Origin: Streptomyces californicus | GTDB lineage: Bacteria; Actinomycetota; Actinomycetes; Streptomycetales; Streptomycetaceae | Assembly: GCF_000717645.1 (NCBI RefSeq) | Contig: NZ_JNZZ01000010.1 | Coordinates: 1-64,000, forward strand | Direction: 5' to 3' | DNA: 64,000 bases | Shown here: one piece after another, positions 56,830-64,000 of the stretch | Position numbering within the stretch: the stretch's first letter is position 1 | Layout: each line of letters begins with the position of its first letter | Made by a program: the position numbers and the translations under genes | The notes under the pieces: model-generated | What the model was told of the DNA's origin: nothing | The model's input: only the letters and a program-made list of their open reading frames with translations | Databases searched by the model: none

Positions 56830-57576
56830 TTGCCGACGACATCCCTCGGCACCGTGGTCGCCGAGAACGCCATCCGCTTTCTGGGACACGACACGCACCA
56901 GCACGACGAGCCGCACCTCGTCTACGTGGTCACCGGCAGCGCCCGGCTCACGGCCGACGGCGGGCAGTGGCGACTCGGCCGGAACGAGGCGCTCTGGCTC
57001 GCCCCCCGCGTCCCGCACGCCCTGCGCATCGACCCGGGCGGCATGGCGCTCGGCCCCTTCCTCGACCCCGCTGACCAGCCACGATGCCGCATCCAGCCGC
57101 TCGGGGCGGTTTTTGCGCTTACCGAGGTCATGACCACCGCGCTCGGGGCCGCGCCCACCACTCCGGAGCAGGTCGAACCGTTCCGGCAGGCGCTCGGACG
57201 GGTGCTGCGCGGGATCTCCCGCCAGTACTTCCCGGTCGTCCTGCCCGTCCACCCCGCCGTCCGCGCCCTCGCCCGCGAGGCGCTGCGCACCCCCGCCGCC
57301 ACGCTGGAGAGCCTCGCCGAACGGCACCGGATGAGCGCCCGCCAGGTGCAGCGCGTCTTCCTCGACGAGACCGGGCTGCCCTTCACACGGTGGCGCAACC
57401 GGGCCAGGATGAACGCGGCCGTCGAACACCTCCGCGGCGGGGGCGAGCTGACGGCGGCCGCCCGGGCGGCCGGCTACGCCACCCGGGCCGGACTGCTGCG
57501 CGCGCTGAGCCGCGAGTCGGGGGTGCCCGTGAACGCGCTCACCGCGGACGCGGTGGGGGCGCTCGGCGGCGGCTGA
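56830..57576 (+). CDS. AraC-family transcriptional regulator
   Basis: 248 residues. The N-terminal cupin sensor has HQHDEPHLVYVVTGSARLTA. The C-terminal AraC DNA-binding domain contains ATLESLAERHRMSARQVQRV and GLPFTRWRNRARMNAAVEHL. TTG 56830 follows GGGAGG. Located between the siderophore-binding protein and the permeases, it is probably an activator responding to the ferri-siderophore. Confidence 0.85.
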   Translation: MPTTSLGTVVAENAIRFLGHDTHQHDEPHLVYVVTGSARLTADGGQWRLGRNEALWLAPRVPHALRIDPGGMALGPFLDPADQPRCRIQPLGAVFALTEVMTTALGAAPTTPEQVEPFRQALGRVLRGISRQYFPVVLPVHPAVRALAREALRTPAATLESLAERHRMSARQVQRVFLDETGLPFTRWRNRARMNAAVEHLRGGGELTAAARAAGYATRAGLLRALSRESGVPVNALTADAVGALGGG

Positions 57577-57683
57577 GCCGACGCCGGAAACCCCGTACGG
57601 TCCCGGCGGACCCCGCAGTACATGTACGTCGATCACGCGCGCCGCTCCGGCCTGCCCGGGGGCGCGTCGCTCAGGGAGAACAG

Positions 57684-58742
57684 ATGGCACAGGCGCTCGC
57701 GCCGACGACCGCGCCCCCACCGACGGGGCCGTCGCACTCGGCACGCCGCAGGACGCGCCGCCTCGTCGGGCTGGGCGTCGCGCTCGGCCTGCTGCTGGTG
57801 GCGGTGGTCCTCAGCGTCGCGATCGGCTCCGCGCTGCTTCCGCCGGACGTGGTGTGGCAGGCGCTCACCGCGCCCGACGGCTCCGCGTCGCACGCCACGG
57901 TCAGCGGCTCCCGGGTGGACCGGACGCTGCTCGGCATCGTCGTCGGGGTCGCCCTGGGCGTGGCGGGCGCGCTGATCCAGGCGCTCACCCGCAACCCGCT
58001 GGCCGACCCCGGCGTCCTCGGCGTCAACGCCGGGGCGAGCTTCGCCGTGACCCTGGCCGTGGCCGTCCTCGGCGTCACCCGCATCGAGCAGTACCTGCCG
58101 TTCGCCTTCGTCGGGGCGATCGCCGGCTCGGCGGTGGTCTACCTCGCCGCGAGCGGCGGGCGCGGCGGGCCCACCCCGGTGCGGCTCACCCTGGTCGGGG
58201 TGGCGTTCACGGCGGTCCTGGCGGGCATCTCCCAGACGCTCGCCCTGATCGACACCGACACCTTCGACCGCATGCGGTTCTGGGGAGCGGGCACCATCAC
58301 CGACCGCCCCGCCGGCACCGTCGGCGACATCCTGCCCTTCGTCCTGGCCGGCCTGGTGGCCGCCGCCCTCTGCGCCCGCCCGCTCAACGCCATCGCCCTC
58401 GGCGACGACGCGGGGCGCGCCGTCGGGCTGCGGGTCGGCGCGGTCCGGTCCGGCGTGGTGATCGCGGTCGCCCTGCTCTGCGGTGCGGCGACCGCGGCCG
58501 CCGGACCGCTGATGTTCGTCGGCCTGATGGTCCCGCACGCCGTGCGCTGGCTCACCGGCCCCGACTGGCGCTGGATCCTCGCCTACTCGGCCGTCCTCGC
58601 CCCGGTCATCGTGCTGGCCGCTGACGTACTGGGCCGGCTGATCGTGATCCCCGCCGAGCTGCAGGTCGGCGTCATGATGCCGTTCATCGGCGCTCCCGTC
58701 CTGATCCTCCTGGTGCGCCGGAACCGGGTGAAGGAACTGTGA
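57684..58742 (+). CDS. FecCD-family iron-siderophore permease
   Basis: 352-residue inner-membrane permease with about ten helices. RVDRTLLGIVVGVALGVAGA, LTRNPLADPGVLGVNAGASF and LMFVGLMVPHAVRWLTGPDW are FecCD signatures. ATG 57684 follows AGGGAGAA. Its stop overlaps the next permease start (GTGA). Confidence 0.9.
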   Translation: MAQALAPTTAPPPTGPSHSARRRTRRLVGLGVALGLLLVAVVLSVAIGSALLPPDVVWQALTAPDGSASHATVSGSRVDRTLLGIVVGVALGVAGALIQALTRNPLADPGVLGVNAGASFAVTLAVAVLGVTRIEQYLPFAFVGAIAGSAVVYLAASGGRGGPTPVRLTLVGVAFTAVLAGISQTLALIDTDTFDRMRFWGAGTITDRPAGTVGDILPFVLAGLVAAALCARPLNAIALGDDAGRAVGLRVGAVRSGVVIAVALLCGAATAAAGPLMFVGLMVPHAVRWLTGPDWRWILAYSAVLAPVIVLAADVLGRLIVIPAELQVGVMMPFIGAPVLILLVRRNRVKEL

Positions 58743-59773
58743 GCGGAGCACTCGTCCTCAGGGCGGGATCCCTGAGTCTGCGCGCGTCCCGGCGCTCGCT
58801 CCTCGTCTGCGGGGCGCTCACGGCCGCGCTGGTCGCCCTGGCGCTGTGGGCGTTCACGCTCGGCAGCTTCACGCTGAGCCTCGCCGACCTGGCCTCGGTC
58901 GCCTCCGGTACCGCCCGCGGCAGCGTCCGCACGGTCGTCCTGGAGTGGCGGGCCCCGCGCATCGTCGCGGCCGTCCTGTTCGGGGCCGCCCTCGCCGTGG
59001 GCGGCGCGGTCTTCCAGTCCCTCACCCGCAACCCGCTCGGCAGCCCCGACGTCATCGGCTTCACCACCGGCTCGTACACGGGCGTCGTCCTCATGCTGCT
59101 GGCGGGCGCGACCAGCTACACGGCGCTCGCCGCGGGCGCGGTGACCGGCGGGCTCGTCACGGCTCTCGTCGTCTACCTGCTGGCGTTCCGGCGGGGGGTG
59201 CGCGGCTTCCGGCTGATCATCGTGGGCATCGCGGTCGGTGCGCTGCTCTCCTCGGTCAACACGTGGTTCTCGGTCAAGGCCGACGTGGACACCGCGCTAC
59301 GGGCCGCGGTCTGGGGCGCCGGCTCCCTGAGCGCGGTCGGCCTGCCCGCCCTGGCGACCGCCGCCGTCCTGATCCTGGGCGTCGCGGTGGCGGCCCCGGT
59401 GGCGCAGCGCCGGATGCGATGGCTCGAACTGGGCGACGACACGGCGGCGATGCTGGGCGTACGCGTCGAGCGCACGAAGCTGCTGCTGGTGGTCCTCGGC
59501 GTGGCAGCGACCGCCGCCGTGACCGCCGCGGCGGGCCCCATCTCCTTCGTCGCCCTGGCCGCCCCGCAGATCGCCCGCCGCCTCACCGGGCGCGGCACCT
59601 CCGTGGACCTGGCCGCCTCCGCTCTCGTCGGCGCGCTCCTGCTCCTCGGGGCGGACATCGCGGCCCAGCACGCGATCCCGGACGTGGTCCTGCCGACCGG
59701 CGCGGTCACGGTGTGCGTGGGCGGGGCGTACCTCCTGGTGCTGCTGGTACGGGAGTCCCGCCGGGGGGTGTGA
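58739..59773 (+). CDS. FecCD-family iron-siderophore permease, second subunit
   Basis: 344 residues. APRIVAAVLFGAALAVGGAV, LTRNPLGSPDVIGFTTGSYT and ISFVALAAPQIARRLTGRG identify the family. It pairs with the upstream subunit as a heterodimer. No ATP-binding protein gene follows: the next gene is a GNAT on the other strand, so the ATPase must be shared with another system. Confidence 0.9.
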   Translation: MSGALVLRAGSLSLRASRRSLLVCGALTAALVALALWAFTLGSFTLSLADLASVASGTARGSVRTVVLEWRAPRIVAAVLFGAALAVGGAVFQSLTRNPLGSPDVIGFTTGSYTGVVLMLLAGATSYTALAAGAVTGGLVTALVVYLLAFRRGVRGFRLIIVGIAVGALLSSVNTWFSVKADVDTALRAAVWGAGSLSAVGLPALATAAVLILGVAVAAPVAQRRMRWLELGDDTAAMLGVRVERTKLLLVVLGVAATAAVTAAAGPISFVALAAPQIARRLTGRGTSVDLAASALVGALLLLGADIAAQHAIPDVVLPTGAVTVCVGGAYLLVLLVRESRRGV

Positions 59774-59829
59774 GGGGACGGGGGCGGAGCCGGTGCGGCC
59801 TCACCTCGCGGCACCTCGCCCGGCCCCGT

Positions 59830-60402
59830 TCAGTCGCCCAGGACGCGCTCCCACAGCAGCCCGTCCCGCCAGGCTCCGTCGAGGAGGATCGCGGCGTGTG
59901 CGACGCCGTACGGGGTGAACCCGTTGCGGCGCAGCACCCGTTGCGACGGCAGGTTCTCCAGGTTGGTGGACGCCTCCACCCGGTGCAGGCCGAGTTCCTC
60001 CCGCATCACCCGCAGGGCGAGCCCGACGGCGTCGCCCGCGTGTCCGCGGTTCTGGGCGACGGTGGCGATCCAGTAGCCGAGCGAAGCGCGCCGCAGATGC
60101 GGCTGCGGCAGGATGCCGCCGACGGTGACCTGACCGATCACCTCTCCGTCAAAGAGCACCACGCCCGGCCAGACCGTGCCGGCCCGGTGTCCGGCCAGCA
60201 GCCCCTCGATCCGCTCCGCCTGCCCCCGGGCGGTGAAGTAGTCGGGCGGCTGGGCCGGCTCCCACCGCCGGAACGCCTCCGCGTCCCGCACCCGGTGGGC
60301 GGCGATCGGCGCGGCGTCGGCGGGCTCGATCAGGCGGATCGTGGTGCTGGTGCTGGTGCTGGTGCTGGTGCTGGTGCTGGTGCTGGTGCTGGTGTCGGAC
60401 AT
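59830..60402 (-). CDS. GNAT acetyltransferase (RimJ/RimL-like) with Thr-Ser repeat start
   Basis: 190 residues. After MSD comes a run of alternating Thr-Ser, then TIRLIEPADAAPIAAHRV. LRRASLGYWIATVAQNRGHA and LGLHRVEASTNLENLPSQRV plus LRRNGFTPYG are RimJ/RimL motifs, so it probably acetylates a protein N-terminus or small molecule using acetyl-CoA. The Thr-Ser stretch comes from a hexanucleotide repeat and is outside the domain. Confidence 0.87.
   Translation of the reverse strand: MSDTSTSTSTSTSTSTSTSTTIRLIEPADAAPIAAHRVRDAEAFRRWEPAQPPDYFTARGQAERIEGLLAGHRAGTVWPGVVLFDGEVIGQVTVGGILPQPHLRRASLGYWIATVAQNRGHAGDAVGLALRVMREELGLHRVEASTNLENLPSQRVLRRNGFTPYGVAHAAILLDGAWRDGLLWERVLGD
60343..60393 (-). repeat. 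Hexanucleotide repeat (GGTGCT)8 plus GGT
   Basis: Eight perfect copies of GGTGCT followed by GGT on the plus strand, encoding (Thr-Ser)8-Thr in the GNAT gene on the minus strand. The unit is a multiple of three, so copy-number change alters length, not frame. Confidence 0.95.
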
Positions 60403-60506
60403 GCGTCGGGCCGGTCCTTGTCGGAAGGGGACGGGACCGGCCCAACCTACGTGCGGGGATCCGGCCTCACCCGCACGGGTGGGGCCGGACCGGCCTCGGC
60501 GACGGG

Positions 60507-62024
60507 TCAGGGCACCTTCACCCAGTCCAGGGTGCGCTCCACCGCGCGCTTCCAGCCCTCGTACCCCTCCGCGCGCTGGTCCTCGGTCCACTGGGGCGTC
60601 CAGCGCTTCGACTCGTGCCACTGGCTGCGCAGTTCGTCCGTGTTCTGCCAGAAGCCGGTGGCGAGTCCGGCCGCGTAGGCGGCGCCGAGCGCGGTCGTCT
60701 CGGCGACGACGGGGCGGCTGACCGGGACGCCCAGGACATCCGACTGGATCTGCATGCAGAGGTCGTTGGCGGTCACGCCCCCGTCCACCTTGAGCACGTC
60801 GAGATGGACCCCGGAGTCCTGCTCCATGGCCTCCACCACGTCGCGGCTCTGGTAGCAGATGGCCTCCAGAGTGGCCCGCGCCAGATGGGCGTTGTCGTTG
60901 TACCGGGCGAGGCCGACGATCGCGCCGCGGGCGTCGGAGCGCCAGTACGGGGCGAACAGGCCGGAGAACGCCGGGACGAAGTACACCCCGCCGTTGTCCT
61001 CGACGCTGCGTGCCAGCTCCTCGCTCTCCGGCGCCGACTTGATGATCTTCATCTGGTCGCGCAGCCACTGCACCGCGGAGCCCGTGACGGCGATGGACCC
61101 CTCCAGCGCGTAGACCACCGGGTCGTCGCCGAACTGGTAGGCCACCGTGGTGAGCAGGCCGTTCTGCGAACGGACCAGCTCGTGGCCGGTGTTCAGCACC
61201 AGGAAGTTGCCGGTGCCGTAGGTGTTCTTGGCCTCGCCGGGGGAGAAGCAGACCTGGCCGACGGTGGCCGCCTGCTGGTCGCCGAGGACGCCTCCGATCG
61301 GGACGGCGGCGCTCAGCGGCCGGGACGTACGGGTGGAACCGTAGGCGTCCGCGTCCGAGGACGGGTTGATCTTCGGGAGCATCGACCGGGGGATGCCGAA
61401 GAAGCCCAGGAGTTCGTCGTCCCAGTCGAGGGTCTCCAGATCCATCAGCATGGTCCGGCTCGCGTTGGTGACGTCGGTGGCGTGGATGCCGCCGTTCGGC
61501 CCGCCGGTCAGGTTCCACAGGACCCAGGCGTCCGTGTTCCCGAAGACCGCGTGACCGGCCTCCGCCGCCTCCCGCACGCCGTCGACGTTCTCCAGGATCC
61601 ACTGGATCTTGCCGCCCGAGAAGTACGTCGCCGGCGGCAGCCCGGCCTTGCGGCGGATGACCTCGCCCTTGCCCGAACGCTCCAGCTTCGCCGCGATCGC
61701 GTCCGTGCGGGTGTCCTGCCAGACGATGGCGTTGTAGTAGGGCCGCCCGTTGCGGCGGTCCCACACCACCGTGGTCTCCCGCTGGTTGGTGATCCCGATG
61801 GCCGCCAGATCGGTCGGGGACAGACCGCCGTACCGCAGCGCGTTCTGCATGACCGAGTTGGTGCGCTCCCAGATCTCCACGGGATCGTGCTCCACCCAGC
61901 CGGACCGGGGCAGGATCTGCTCGTGCTCCAGCTGGTGCTTGGCGACCTCGTTGCCGCCGTGGTCGAAGATCATGAATCGGGTGCTGGTGGTCCCCTGGTC
62001 CACCGCGCCGATGAAGTCCGCCAT
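60507..62024 (-). CDS. glpK: Glycerol kinase
   Basis: 505 residues, the normal length. It phosphorylates glycerol to glycerol-3-phosphate with [23 protein letters not shown] is the N-terminal phosphate loop; [29 protein letters not shown] and [20 protein letters not shown] are FGGY signatures. ATG 62024. It follows glpF by 28 bases. The glpD that often ends this operon is not here, as the next gene is a GNAT. Confidence 0.95.
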   Translation of the reverse strand: MADFIGAVDQGTTSTRFMIFDHGGNEVAKHQLEHEQILPRSGWVEHDPVEIWERTNSVMQNALRYGGLSPTDLAAIGITNQRETTVVWDRRNGRPYYNAIVWQDTRTDAIAAKLERSGKGEVIRRKAGLPPATYFSGGKIQWILENVDGVREAAEAGHAVFGNTDAWVLWNLTGGPNGGIHATDVTNASRTMLMDLETLDWDDELLGFFGIPRSMLPKINPSSDADAYGSTRTSRPLSAAVPIGGVLGDQQAATVGQVCFSPGEAKNTYGTGNFLVLNTGHELVRSQNGLLTTVAYQFGDDPVVYALEGSIAVTGSAVQWLRDQMKIIKSAPESEELARSVEDNGGVYFVPAFSGLFAPYWRSDARGAIVGLARYNDNAHLARATLEAICYQSRDVVEAMEQDSGVHLDVLKVDGGVTANDLCMQIQSDVLGVPVSRPVVAETTALGAAYAAGLATGFWQNTDELRSQWHESKRWTPQWTEDQRAEGYEGWKRAVERTLDWVKVP

Positions 62025-62052
62025 GATGTGCTGCCTCTCCGGCCGGTGTGGG

Positions 62053-62898
62053 TCAGTCCTTGCCCGCCGGGACACGGCCCGGCGGTTCGGGCTCCGCGGA
62101 CGGCAGGAAGCGTCCGACGAAGACCTTGTAGAGGCCCGCTCCCAGCAGACCGCCGATCAGCGGGCCGATGATGGGCACCCAGAAGTAGAGATTCCCGTAC
62201 TGATCGCGCCACGCCCCGCCGTACCCGGTGAGGAAGCTCGCCAGCCGGGGCCCGAAGTCACGGGCCGGGTTGATCGCGTACCCCGCGTTGGTGCCCCACG
62301 CCATACCGATCGCGACCACGATCAGGCCGATGACGAACGGCCCCAGGTTCGAGCCGGGCGGGGTGTTCAGCAGGTCGGTGACGGCCAGGATCAGCAGCAG
62401 CAGGATCGCGGTGCCGATGACCTGGTCGCGGAAGGCGCCCCACTCGTGCACCGGCAGTGCCGGGTTGCCGTTGGCCGGCAGCGTGGAGAACACCGACTGC
62501 GTCTTGATGGTGTGTCCGGGGTCGGCCTTCGCCAGCGCCTCGCTGTAGTTCCAGCGGACGACGAGCGCGGCCACGAAGGCGCCCGCCGTCTGCGCCAGCG
62601 CGTACGGGGCGACCTTCTTCCAGGGGAACCCCTTGAACGCGGCCAGCGCGAGCGTCACCGCGGGGTTGAGATGCGCCCCGCTCAGCCGCGCCGCCACGTA
62701 GACGCCCAGCGTGACGCCGAGCCCCCAGGCCCACGCGATGCTGTCGTGGTCCCCGAGTCCGCCGGCCGGATCGGTCAGGGCTCCGCCCGCCGCCACCTGG
62801 GCCACGACACCGCATCCGAAGAGGATGAGGATCAACGTGCCCGCGAACTCGGCGGACAACTCACCGAGCAGTCCGGACTTCTTGCGTGGTTCGACCAT
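62053..62898 (-). CDS. glpF: Glycerol facilitator (MIP channel)
   Basis: 281 residues, six helices and the two NPA pore motifs: [16 protein letters not shown] and [17 protein letters not shown]. The Asp after the second NPAR is the aquaglyceroporin hallmark. It lets glycerol diffuse through the membrane for GlpK. ATG 62898. The 298 bases upstream should contain the operon promoter; a GylR/IclR gene is not visible in the window. Confidence 0.93.
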   Translation of the reverse strand: MVEPRKKSGLLGELSAEFAGTLILILFGCGVVAQVAAGGALTDPAGGLGDHDSIAWAWGLGVTLGVYVAARLSGAHLNPAVTLALAAFKGFPWKKVAPYALAQTAGAFVAALVVRWNYSEALAKADPGHTIKTQSVFSTLPANGNPALPVHEWGAFRDQVIGTAILLLLILAVTDLLNTPPGSNLGPFVIGLIVVAIGMAWGTNAGYAINPARDFGPRLASFLTGYGGAWRDQYGNLYFWVPIIGPLIGGLLGAGLYKVFVGRFLPSAEPEPPGRVPAGKD

Positions 62899-63196
62899 GG
62901 AAGCTCGCCCTCCGCCGACGGCGCCGGCTGTCTCCTACCCGAGCAGTGTCAGCAGGCTAAGCCGATTCGCGAAAGCGGGCATATCGGGGCGAATTTCTGA
63001 GCAGGCGGGCAAGGGCGGCGGTGGACTGATCAGGTGAGGGCCGGGAGGGCATCAGCCGGCCGTCGCGGCCGCACGGCCGGGAGCGCCCGTACGCCGGTCA
63101 CCCCGGTTCAAGGACCGCCGCACCCGTCTGAAACGCTGGCCACCCGCTCACCAGGCCCGCTGTGCCGCGCGCCCCCGATCCACCAGCTGGGAAGAC

Positions 63197-64000
63197 ATGC
63201 AGGGAGTCCTCACCGGATTCACGGTGATCGCCACCGTGATCGCCGTCGGATACGTCATCGGGCGGCGCGGATATCTGGGGCAGGACGGCCGCACCGTACT
63301 GACCCGGCTCGCGTTCAACGTCGCGACCCCGGCCCTGCTCTTCACGATGCTGGCGGGCGCCGACCTCTCCGTCGTCCTGTCCGGGCGCCTGCTGGTCACC
63401 GCCGTCGCCATGGCCGCCACGGCCGGGATCTTCGCCGTCGTGGCCCGGTTCCTCCTGCGCTGGCGGGCCGACCGGATCACCATCGGCGCCCTGTGCTCCT
63501 CCTACGTCAACGCCGGGAACCTGGGCATCCCCATCGCCGTGTACGTCCTCGGCGACGCCTCGCTCGTCGCCCCCGTCCTGCTCCTCCAGCAGATCGTGGT
63601 GACCCCGCTGGCCCTGACGGTCCTCGACCTCAGCCGCCCGGGGGAGCCGGTGTCGGCCGCCCGGCGGCTGACCACGCCCCTGCGCAACCCGATGGCGATC
63701 GCCTCCCTGGCCGGGGTCGCGGTGGCGGCGTCCGGACTGCCCCTGCCGGGGCCGCTGCTCGAACCGCTCGTCCTCATCGGCAACATGTCGGTCCCCGCCG
63801 TCCTCCTCGCCTTCGGGATATCCCTGTACGGCGGCGAGCGGCCGGGGCGCGGGGAGGACCGGGGCGCACTCCATCTGTCCGTCGCCCTGAAGTCGCTCGT
63901 GCAGCCGGCCGTGGCCTGGGCCGTCGGCGCGGGACTGTTCGGACTGCGCGGCGAGGCGCTGCTGGACGTCGTCGTGATCGCCGCCCTCCCCGCCGCCCAG
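63197..64000 (+). CDS. AEC-family transporter, truncated by window end
   Basis: 268 residues visible. MQGVLTGFTVIATVIAVGYV is the first helix, then TRLAFNVATPALLFTMLAGA, SYVNAGNLGIPIAVYVLG and LRNPMAIASLAGVAV, all typical of auxin-efflux-carrier-type permeases. The frame is open to the window end, so about 40 residues are missing. Substrate unknown, often malonate or other organic acids. Confidence 0.87.
   Translation, partial: MQGVLTGFTVIATVIAVGYVIGRRGYLGQDGRTVLTRLAFNVATPALLFTMLAGADLSVVLSGRLLVTAVAMAATAGIFAVVARFLLRWRADRITIGALCSSYVNAGNLGIPIAVYVLGDASLVAPVLLLQQIVVTPLALTVLDLSRPGEPVSAARRLTTPLRNPMAIASLAGVAVAASGLPLPGPLLEPLVLIGNMSVPAVLLAFGISLYGGERPGRGEDRGALHLSVALKSLVQPAVAWAVGAGLFGLRGEALLDVVVIAALPAAQ

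Overview
The window is chromosomal DNA of a high-GC actinobacterium, almost certainly Streptomyces. The signs are very GC-rich third codon positions, frequent GTG and TTG starts, and typical lineage families: AfsR/BTAD regulator, Scr1-like XRE/DUF397 pair, DUF574 methyltransferase, HATPase anti-sigma-like protein, FurA/KatG pair, and a Ser/Thr kinase with PQQ repeats. No rRNA, tRNA, CRISPR array or intact mobile element was seen. Most genes are accessory or metabolic, with many short translationally coupled operons.

Layout. 1-1.9 kb: 5' part of a MurE-type ligase and an IS scar. 1.9-7 kb: a frameshifted AfsR-like regulator divergent from a truncated SDR and an MFS exporter. 7.3-11.7 kb: two coupled flavin monooxygenases, an amino-acid permease with an internal amber codon, and a zinc-ribbon protein. 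11.9-18.3 kb: four glycosyltransferases coupled to a large-subunit catalase. 18.9-28.5 kb: amidase with a divergent TetR gene and operator, FKBP isomerase, Zn-alcohol dehydrogenase, SDR, PLP decarboxylase, TetR gene with operator, a frameshifted DJ-1/PfpI protein and an orphan SUKH-like protein. 28.5-33.5 kb: GNAT, TIGR04222-like protein, katG divergent from a furA-like regulator.

33.5-36.2 kb holds the most unusual locus: a three-gene coupled operon of a 185-residue peptide with seven PGVHDGG-bearing repeats of 23 residues, a JmjC/ROXA-type cupin dioxygenase, and a sucrase/ferredoxin-like Fe-S protein. The repeats are identical in protein but differ at synonymous sites. This looks like a multi-core substrate with its dedicated oxygenase. 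The modification is inference.

36.4-41.9 kb: DUF574 methyltransferase, DUF397/XRE pair, HATPase protein coupled to a recombinase-fold protein, a frameshifted eCIS-effector-like gene, and a PPM-type methyltransferase. 42.1-47.7 kb: an MfnB-like furan-phosphate synthase, aldehyde dehydrogenase and alcohol dehydrogenase operon, then a long acyl-CoA oxidase-like enzyme. 47.7-53.9 kb: OFA-type MFS transporter with a 50-residue small subunit, TetR gene, MpaB-family oxygenase, PQQ-repeat kinase. 53.9-59.8 kb: siderophore locus (SIP fused to a methyltransferase-like domain, binding protein, AraC regulator, two permeases) around an iron box, with no ATPase. 59.8-64 kb: GNAT with a hexanucleotide repeat, glpK, glpF and a truncated AEC transporter.

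Five genes are broken. Three have exactly one base missing near G/C runs, so either assembly indels or recent decay must be considered.
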